A DNA stretch of 64,000 bases. Source: Helianthus annuus. Taxonomy: Eukaryota > Streptophyta > Magnoliopsida > Asterales > Asteraceae. The notes beneath the pieces were generated by a model. It did not search any database and was not told where the DNA came from. It worked only from the letters and a program-made list of their open reading frames with translations. Positions 57,383 through 64,000 of the stretch are shown here, piece by piece. Every line of letters begins with the position of its first letter. Positions within the stretch are counted from its first letter, which is position 1. The translations under genes and the position numbers were made by a program. The stretch is from assembly GCF_002127325.2 (NCBI RefSeq), contig NC_035433.2:130394695-130458694 (forward strand). The letters run 5' to 3'.

Positions 57383-57600
57383 ATGTTCGTACTTGATCAT
57401 TTCCAAAGAGATAAATTCGATTACCAAGAATGGCCAAAACATGAAAACTACCTCTTGGTTTGGAGTAAATTCAAGATTGTATTTACAAAGCACACTAAAC
57501 TTATTCAATTTAACAGTCATGTTTCACGAGGATTTCGTATATATCCATTAGTGCCTTCTATAAAAAAAAAAACTGTTGGACGACACGAGATATGAAAAAA
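57383..57600 (+). other. short ORF downstream of the relic
   Basis: A 70-codon frame beginning MFVLDHFQRDKFDYQEWP has a somewhat protein-like composition but no family match and no separate promoter. It could be a degraded exon carried with the same captured DNA, or chance. Confidence 0.2.
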
Positions 57601-59320
57601 TAATTATATAATATTATAGATTTTTCGAATAATTTGTATTTCTTAAATAACAAGATAAAGTTAATAAAGATATAAACTTTTACATCCTATTTTTTTATAA
57701 AAACTGTTTTATAAAAATATGATTTTTTAAATATTTATAAAAATGAAATTTAACATTAGTTAAAGGTGTTTAAAACGTGCCTACAAGTCACCTACTATTT
57801 TTTACTTTTTACTTTTTCAAAAACAGAAATTTTAAAATCAAAGTTTATTGGATGAGTATGATGTGGATATTTAAAAAAGTTATGGACTTTAAATAATAAA
57901 ATTATAAACTTTATCATTTCACCAACAAAATAAACTTACTTTATAACGATAGCAACTTATTGTTTATTTTTTGTCATTTGTTTAGTATTTTTATTAACAA
58001 ACGAATCTTTACATGTTTAAAACAGTTTTTCTATACTTTATTTAATATTAATTTTTATAACAAAACAAAAAACTTTGATATTTAGTAGATAGAAGATAAA
58101 TTATGTTTCAAAATTTTAGGAATTATTTAATACTAATTTACGGATTAGTAGATAGATACTAAACTATATCCAAAAATTTTAGGAATTATTTAATACTAAT
58201 TTACGATATTTAGTAGATAAATAGTAAACTATGTCCCAAAATTTTAGGAATTATAAGTCAACTAATAAAAAAAATAATTATTGCAGTTATTCTTGGATAT
58301 TAATATAATAATTTGCATTTTTAATTAAAAAGTAATAAAGTAATAAACTTTAAAGCTAAACTAAAAAACTGAACTTACTATGATATAAAGTTAATAAAAA
58401 AATATTATTTCATAAACATTTTTATAACAAGTAATATAAATAAAATACTCCAGAAATTTACAATCTTTACTAGATAAATTCTAAACTGGGTTCCAAACTT
58501 TTAGGAATTATAAGTTCAACTATATTGTTATAGATAATATTAGTCAGTTCTAAAATAATTATTTACCAACTTGACTAGATATATAGTAGTAGATTGTGTT
58601 ACATATTTTTAGGGATTATTAGTTAAAAGTAGACTCATATAGATAAGATTAGTTAGGAACTAAAAATTTGAACTTAGTATGATATAAAGTTAATAAAGAT
58701 ATAAACTCTTATCATCCTATTTTTTATAAAAACAGTTTATGAAATCTTATAAAAATATAAATTTTTTATATTTGTAAAAACCCGAAATTTAACAATTTAA
58801 GTTAAAGCTCTAAAACGTACTTACGAGTCAAATACTATTTTTTATTTTTATAAAAACGAAAATTTTAAACTTAAAGTTAATTGGATGAGTACTATGTGGA
58901 TATTTATAAAAAAAGTTATGAACTTTAAAGAATAAAATTATACTTTATAATTTAACCAATAAAATAAGCAAACTTTACAATTATAACAACTTATCTTTTA
59001 TTTGTTGTCTTTTGATTATTAATGTTTATACAGAAAAAATAATATTTTTTGTCTTTTGGTTATTATTTTTTATAAAAGAACAAAACTTTTACATATGTGT
59101 AAACTTATGACATATATCCACCACAATAATGTTATCATAAATATTATACGAATAAGAAAACTACCAGAAACGAGTTTTACAATGCAAAGTGTCGCCCCCA
59201 CCGTATCGCGCGGGCACCCTACTAGTAAGCTAATAAGCATAAGCTTAAAAACCTAAACCAAACACCAAATTAAGCTTATTTTATATAATAAAAAAGGTAA
59301 AAAAGCTAAACACCCCCTTA

Positions 59321-59724
59321 GTAAAAAAAAATGGTACCAGCAAAGGTGCGAAACACTAGTGATAAAGTAAAAATATTACAGTTAATGAATAAAAACTATG
59401 ACGTAATTTTTGATATACACAATAAAAATATTACAGTTAATGAATAAAAAGTTGACTACAAAAATTTGAATTTTCATGGTAATATGACGACACGTAATTA
59501 AGTAAATGAAACGATTATTTTTTCCTAACAACATCAATCTCGTATTCAAACTGTAACAAAAGAATAGAAAGATACATAATTTCTAGTACTATTATGTCAT
59601 ATTGAGACGATTTTCGTAGACTAGTAATGCTGACAAAAAAAAGGAATGAAACTTCTATAATTGTCATGTGGAATATATAAATTTATATTCCTTCCTATAG
59701 GAGTGAATAACTTTAAGTAAACAC
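59321..59724. other. AT-rich noncoding DNA
   Basis: A duplicated 'acaataaaaatattacagttaatgaataaaaa' segment (about 59370 and 59422) is visible. No gene. Confidence 0.4.
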
Positions 59725-59948
59725 TATAAAGAATAAAAGTTTGTATTGAATTAAGATATTATTCTCATTATTTACAAATCAATATATAGTGGTACAAGAA
59801 TGAATACAATAATTATAAGAGCTTGATTCTAGGGAGAGAATTATGCAATGGTTACAAATCTTCTACTGAGAGAATTATGCAATGGTTACAAATCTTGTTG
59901 ACTAAGAATAATTTATAATTAATGGTGACTTAATTTGTGGTGTTGATA
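59725..59948 (-). repeat. copia 3' LTR
   Basis: 224 bp; runs 'tataaagaataaaagtttg' to 'gtggtgttgata' on the plus strand. It carries a ~35-bp internal repeat ('gagagaattatgcaatggtt' twice). The ends are TA...TA rather than the usual TG...CA, so the exact borders are uncertain by a few bases. Confidence 0.85.
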
Positions 59949-60433
59949 CGCCCCCGCAAGATAGAGGATCTATTGGAGACTCCAATCTTGGACCAAAAAG
60001 ACAGGAAAGGTGCCCGTGGAAGCGGTTTGGTGAGGACATCCGCAAGTTGATCCTTTGAGCTGACGTGAAGGACTTTAAGTTGCCTGGAGTTGACTTGTTC
60101 CCGTACAAAGTGATAGTCCAAGGCTATGTGTTTCATGCGTGAGTGGTAAACTGGATTGGCACATACATAGGTGGCCCCGGTGTTGTCACAGTATAATGAG
60201 CGAGTGCTCACAGGTGGTAAACCCAGTTCATGGAGTAAATTTTTAACCCATAACAGTTCAGCAGCGACATTAGCAAGGGCTTTGTACTCAGCTTCGGTTG
60301 AGGATCTAGAGACGGTTTTTTGTTTTGCAGATTTCCAAGAGATGATATTGGACCCAAGGTATAAAAGATATGCTGTGGTTGATCGACCTCCATCATTAAT
60401 GCCGCCCCAGTCCGAGTTTGAGAAGGCTTGCAA
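59930..60433 (-). pseudogene. copia RNase H
   Basis: The RNase H domain of pol: '[18 protein letters not shown]', '[19 protein letters not shown]', '[15 protein letters not shown]' and '[14 protein letters not shown]'. The upstream RT frame ends at 60514, in another phase, so a frameshift near 60440-60510 separates the two. Confidence 0.9.
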
Positions 60434-60513
60434 GTTAAGGTTGGTGTTGCGTTTAAGAACAACCCTTGATGTACCGTTCCTTTCAAGTATGGGAGTACTC
60501 GTTTGAGAGCTTG

Positions 60514-62232
60514 TCAGTGTGATTGTTTGGGTGAGTGCGTGAATTGAGATAATTTATTGATGGCAAATGAGATGTCTGGACGGGTGAAGGCAAGGTACTG
60601 TGGAGTACCAACTAGTTTTCGGTAAGGGGTGGGGTCAACGGCAGGAAAGGAGTCATTAGGAGAGAGCGAATCAGACGTGCTCAAAGGAGTGAGAACCTCT
60701 TTTGCACCATCCATTTTAAAGGTGGTGAGAACATCTTGAATGTGGCGATGTTGAGAAAGAAATAAACCATGAGGCGTAGGAATGACTTCGATTCCTAGGA
60801 AGTGATGGAGAGGGCCTAAGTCTTTGATGGAGAATTGTTTGCTTAGGGCTTGAACAAATGAATCCATGAAGGAATTGTGACTACCTGTAAGGACAATGTA
60901 ATCAACATACACAAGGAGGTAGCAAGTGATAACCTTGGAGTTGTAGACAAAGAGGGAGGAATCAGAGAGACATTTTTTAAAACCAAAACTAACGAGAAAG
61001 TTGGTTAGTTCTATGTACCAAGCACGCGGTGCTTGTTTAAGACCATAAAGGGATTTTTTTAGTTTGCAAATGTGACGCGGGAGTTCCGTGTTTGTGAACC
61101 CGGGAGGTTGTATCATAAAAACATCTTCATGGAGGGTCCCATGAAGAAACGCATTGTTAACATCAAGTTGGCGTAAAGGCCACCCTTTTGAAAGAGCAAT
61201 GGAGAGGACGGTGCGAATGGTAACAGGTTTAGTAACCGGGCTAAAAGTTTCAATGTAGTCTTTTCCAAATTGTTGGTGAAACCCTTTCGCCATTAGACGT
61301 GCTTTGTATTTGTCGATAGTGCCATCGGGTTTGCGTTTAATGCGGAACACCCATTTGCAACCAATGGGAGTTTGGGTGGTGTGAGGTACAAGTTCCCATG
61401 TGTTGTTTTGGATGAGGGCATTATATTCAAGATCCATGGTGTGACGCCAATCCGGATCATTCAAGGCTTGAGTATAGGTGGACGGTTCAAGGGACACGGG
61501 TAATGGATGAATAGTGGTTGAGTTGACAAAGTTAGAGTTGTAATATTTGGGGTTGGGTTTGGGTTGTCGACGAGGCGGTGGAGTTTGGGTGTTTGGAGGG
61601 TCGGGTTGATGATATTGTGAGTTGGGTGAGTTGATTGGTGTAGAGGTGGTGGAACCGGTGGGTGGAGTGGGCTGGTCAGTGGGCTCGGACATTGGGCCGA
61701 GAGGGGAGACGGTGGAAGTGGAGGGTGGTGTATGGGCGGGGGAGGTTGGAGATGGTTCGTGGAGTTGTAAGGGAGATGATACTGGGCCGTGGGAGGTTTG
61801 GTGAGATGGGGTGGTTGGTTGGGCTTCGGTTGGTGTGTATTGTTGGGCTTCGGGTGATGGAGTGGGTTTGGTAGGGTGGGAAGTGTGAACAGTGGGTGGA
61901 GATTTTTGGGCAGGAGATGTAGGCGGTGGGGAGGGAATGGGAACCGAGGGTGTCGGGTTTAAAAAGGTGTCGAAGGACATATGTAGAGGGTTGGAGTTGG
62001 TGGTTTGGGATGGAAAGATGTGGGGAATGAATTGAGCATGTCGAGAGTGATAAAGTTTTTGATTAAGAGGGTCATAACATTTGAATGCCGCCTTAGAGGA
62101 GGAGTATACAAGAAAGATGCATGTCGTGGACCGTGATTGTAGTTTTGAAGTGGCATATGGTTTTAGCCAAGGGTAACAAAGGCAACCAAAAGGTTTAAGT
62201 TTGGAATAGGTAGGGTCATTTTTGAACAACAC
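60514..62232 (-). pseudogene. copia integrase C-terminus, linker and reverse transcriptase
   Basis: A 572-codon frame. The first ~80 residues are integrase tail ('[17 protein letters not shown]'), then a Pro/Ser/Thr-rich linker of about 150 residues. RT follows: '[18 protein letters not shown]', '[14 protein letters not shown]', '[16 protein letters not shown]' and the catalytic region '[13 protein letters not shown]'. That reads Y-V-D-Y where copia RT has Y-V-D-D: the second catalytic Asp is replaced by Tyr, so RT should be inactive even apart from the frameshift that follows. Confidence 0.9.
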
Positions 62233-63180
62233 ATCATAGGGTGATTTGTTGTGGAGAATGGGTGTAGGTAAACGGTTTATGAGGTGAGTAGCGGTTTGAA
62301 AAGCATGAGACCAAAAATGTTGTGGTAAGTGGGAGTAGTGGAGTAATGCGAGGCCTATTTCAACAACGTGTCGGTGACGTCATTCGGCAACACCGTTTTG
62401 TTCCGGTGTGAGGTGGTGTCGTGTAATGGGAGATACCTTGAGAGGCAAGATATGGTGAGAGACCCACATATTCACCCCCATTATCAGTGAATAACGCAAC
62501 AATGTTGGTTTTTAAAAATTTTTCGACAAGAGATTTATATTGTGGAAAAAGAATTTTGACATCAGATTTTCGTTTGATTGGGTATAACCAAATATATTTG
62601 GAAAAATAGTCAACAAAAATGACATAGTATTTAAAGCCATCTATTTGACGTTTTTACGGGACCCCATACGTCGGAGTAGAGAAATTGTAGTGGTTAATTA
62701 GCAACAAAAGAATTTTTGCCAAAAGGTAGTTTGTGGCTTTTATTTAGTGAACATGAAGCACAATGAAAAGACTCATGGGTCACCTTATTACTATGAAGTC
62801 CTAATCTAGAAATTAAAGACTTAAACACTTGAAGCGATGGATGTCCAAGTATGTGGTGCCACATGAGAAGAGAGTTAGTTTGGGTGTTGTTGACTTGAGG
62901 ATACAAGGAGATTGGCCCATAGTAGACATCATTGATGTTCGCTCCCCGCATGAGACGCGCTCCCGTGCGTAGATCTTTGACCAAGAAATGATAGGGAAAA
63001 AATTCAAAAGAAACACGATTAGTACGACAAACTTTGGCAACGGGGGAATAAGATTATTTCGAAGATTAGGAGCAATTAAAATGTTATTTAAAAGAAGTGG
63101 GCGAGATTTTGTTGGAATAGTTGTTTGAGCAATATGAGTTATAGGGAGAGTTTTACCATCACCTAGCACGATCTCATCGG
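62233..63180 (-). pseudogene. copia integrase, broken
   Basis: Fragments in different frames: 62694-62984 has the GAG-pre-integrase and zinc-binding region ('LLMWHHILGHPSLQVF', 'CASCSLNKSHKLPFG'). 62813-63169 is an upstream piece. 62233-62690 contains core pieces including a 'PEQNGVAE' motif immediately followed by an in-frame TGA near 62381. Several frameshifts and at least this stop inactivate it. Confidence 0.8.
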
Positions 63181-63187
63181 GTCCTTC

Positions 63188-63646
63188 CTATTCGGAAAGA
63201 ACGGGAAATTGTTGGTTGTTGTTCGCGGTGTTGTTGGACGCGTCGGTGTCCCACATCCAACATGAGGTTGTAGCCGTTGGGTGAGGGGTGGTGTAGTTAA
63301 CCACCGGGGTGTTGTTATTTTGAGGCGAGACATTGTGTTCTCGTAGGAAGCGACTAAGTTTGCGACAATCTTTGGTGTCATGTCCGGGAATGTTACAATA
63401 GTAGCAATAGGTGTTGTTGTTGCGAGTCGGGCGAGTGTTGGTATTGATAGTTCTAGAAGGCCATTGGTTTCGGGTTGTGGGTGGATTTGGGTTGCGTGTT
63501 GGGCGATTGTCATTAGTAGTGGGTTGACGGTTGTGGATGATTGGTTTGGCCATGGTGAATCGAAAGAAAAGAAAAGGGAAGCGGACAGAAGGTGTCTGTC
63601 GAGTTTTGGATCGGAGATGGCTCAAGGGAGCCTTTAGGCTCTTCAT
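63188..63646 (-). pseudogene. copia gag remnant with zinc knuckle
   Basis: Includes an Asn/Thr/Pro-rich segment and one CCHC knuckle 'CYYCNIPGHDTKDC', then the 'WMWDTDASNN' region where copia protease should begin (usual D-S-G/T-A appears as D-T-D-A). A likely start is MAKPIIHN at 63553. The large capsid domain normally before the knuckle is absent: only about 80 bp separate this ATG from the primer-binding site. Confidence 0.75.
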
Positions 63647-63650
63647 ACCA
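63637..63650 (-). promoter_or_regulatory. copia primer-binding site
   Basis: The minus strand reads TGGTATGAAGAGCC immediately next to the 5' LTR edge at 63651, an imperfect match to the initiator Met tRNA primer. Confidence 0.7.
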
Positions 63651-63874
63651 TATAAACAATAGAAGTTTGTATTGAATCAAGATACTATTCTCATTATTTA
63701 CAAATCAATATATAGTGGTACAAGAATGAATACAATAATTACAAGAGCTTGATTCTAGGGAGAGAATTATGCAATGGTTACAAATCTTCTAGGGAGAGAA
63801 TTATGCAATGGTTACAAATCTTGTTGACTAAGAATAATTTGCAATTAATGGTGACTTAATTTGTGGTGTTGATA
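63651..63874 (-). repeat. copia 5' LTR
   Basis: 224 bp, same length as the 3' LTR and differing at only a handful of positions (for example attaag/atcaag), so the insertion is relatively young despite the broken coding region. Confidence 0.85.
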
Positions 63875-64000
63875 AACAGGAGGGTTACCTTTCAAAAAAA
63901 AAGTGAACAGGAGGGAAAGTTGGATTTCTGATAAGTTTAGGAACTCAAATATAGCTTAATTTTGTCAAAAAAAAATCCTAAATTTAACCGTGATTGTATG
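63875..64000. other. noncoding flank
   Basis: AT-rich DNA to the end of the window; no feature recognised. Confidence 0.4.

Larger units (their letters stand above)
55780..59225 (+). mobile_element. 3.4-kb non-autonomous Helitron
   Basis: The 5' end TCTATACTATATTATAATG is a common plant Helitron start. The 3' end has a GC-rich 'ccccaccgtatcgcgcggg' hairpin followed by CACCCTACTAG, then T. It is inserted between A and T (left flank ...TTATA, right flank TAAGC), with no target duplication. No Rep/helicase. It contains a small acidic gene relic (56531-57179), then about 2 kb of AT-rich sequence in which 'ttttaggaattatttaatac' units recur (58115-58260). Confidence 0.75.
54686..59320. mobile_element. 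hAT-like MITE split by later insertions
   Basis: The left end 'aaggggtatttggcctaac' and the right end in reverse, 'taagggggtgtttagc', with subterminal 'ttagcttat' motifs on both sides, look like the two ends of one hAT-type repeat. The Helitron at 55780-59225 and the material at about 54970-55770 lie between. No clean 8-bp duplication was found, so the pairing is tentative. Confidence 0.45.
59725..63874 (-). mobile_element. Ty1/copia LTR retrotransposon, deleted and decayed
   Basis: Two 224-bp LTRs (59725-59948 and 63651-63874) enclose 3.7 kb. On the minus strand: primer-binding site 63637-63650, gag remnant with zinc knuckle, integrase, RT, RNase H, then a G-rich polypurine tract next to the left LTR (59949-59960 region). 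RT and RNase H order after integrase defines copia. Flanks AACAC and AACAG could be a 5-bp target duplication with one change. The gag capsid is missing and integrase is interrupted, so it is non-autonomous. An Ale/Retrofit-like lineage is my guess from RT. Confidence 0.88.

Noticed and set aside
61622..61874. Two Gly/Val/Trp-rich plus-strand frames
   Set aside because: Antisense of the Pro/Ser/Thr linker in copia pol.

Overview
This is nuclear plant DNA from an angiosperm, most likely a eudicot. Genes carry GT-AG introns and encode plant-specific proteins (PGR5, ARPC2B, a DUF810 unc-13-like protein). More than half of the window is transposons: Ty3 chromoviruses, Ty1/copia, Helitrons, MULEs, hAT- and PIF/Harbinger-like MITEs, and tRNA-derived SINEs. 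The MULE and Helitron ends are of a kind I associate with Asteraceae, but I did not test this and it is a weak inference.

Layout. 1-8.1 kb: MITEs and a 5'-truncated, frameshifted Reina-type Ty3 element (about 1.69-5.81 kb) between 32-bp direct repeats. 8.14-9.79 kb (-): a two-exon PGR5 gene whose intron holds three repeat insertions. 10.1-12.9 kb: two adjacent MULEs with 9-bp target duplications; the first, about 0.3 kb upstream of PGR5, is a Pack-MULE carrying an exon-intron-exon piece of CDT1. 13.7-15.2 kb: SINEs, one with a nested hAT MITE. 15.37-19.0 kb (-): a complete ten-exon ARPC2B gene. 19.4-22.1 kb: a MITE, SINEs and a decayed Helitron end. 22.1-45.6 kb: two head-to-tail Helitron copies, the first split by a 22.2-kb composite of Tekay-type chromovirus sequence (minus strand). 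Its outer LTRs share a 5-bp target duplication (GTTTA), and it contains an internal 2.6-kb duplication and a second, divergent LTR. 48.1-48.6 kb (+): a two-exon small acidic protein ending in a CaaX-like box. 49.7-54.2 kb (-): a six-exon unc-13/PATROL1-like gene. 54.7-59.3 kb: an hAT-like repeat split by a 3.4-kb Helitron carrying a small TATA-driven acidic gene relic. 59.7-63.9 kb (-): a copia element with 224-bp LTRs and decayed coding sequence.

The four host genes are not functionally linked: chloroplast cyclic electron flow (PGR5), actin nucleation (ARPC2B), an unknown membrane-anchored protein, and vesicle tethering or exocytosis (unc-13-like). All splice junctions given were read by eye. 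They keep phase throughout and fit the protein families, but no transcript was available. The most interesting observations are the chimeric Tekay composite with a microhomology junction, the conserved extra sense ORF upstream of its gag, the CDT1 Pack-MULE next to the PGR5 promoter, and the CaaX protein.
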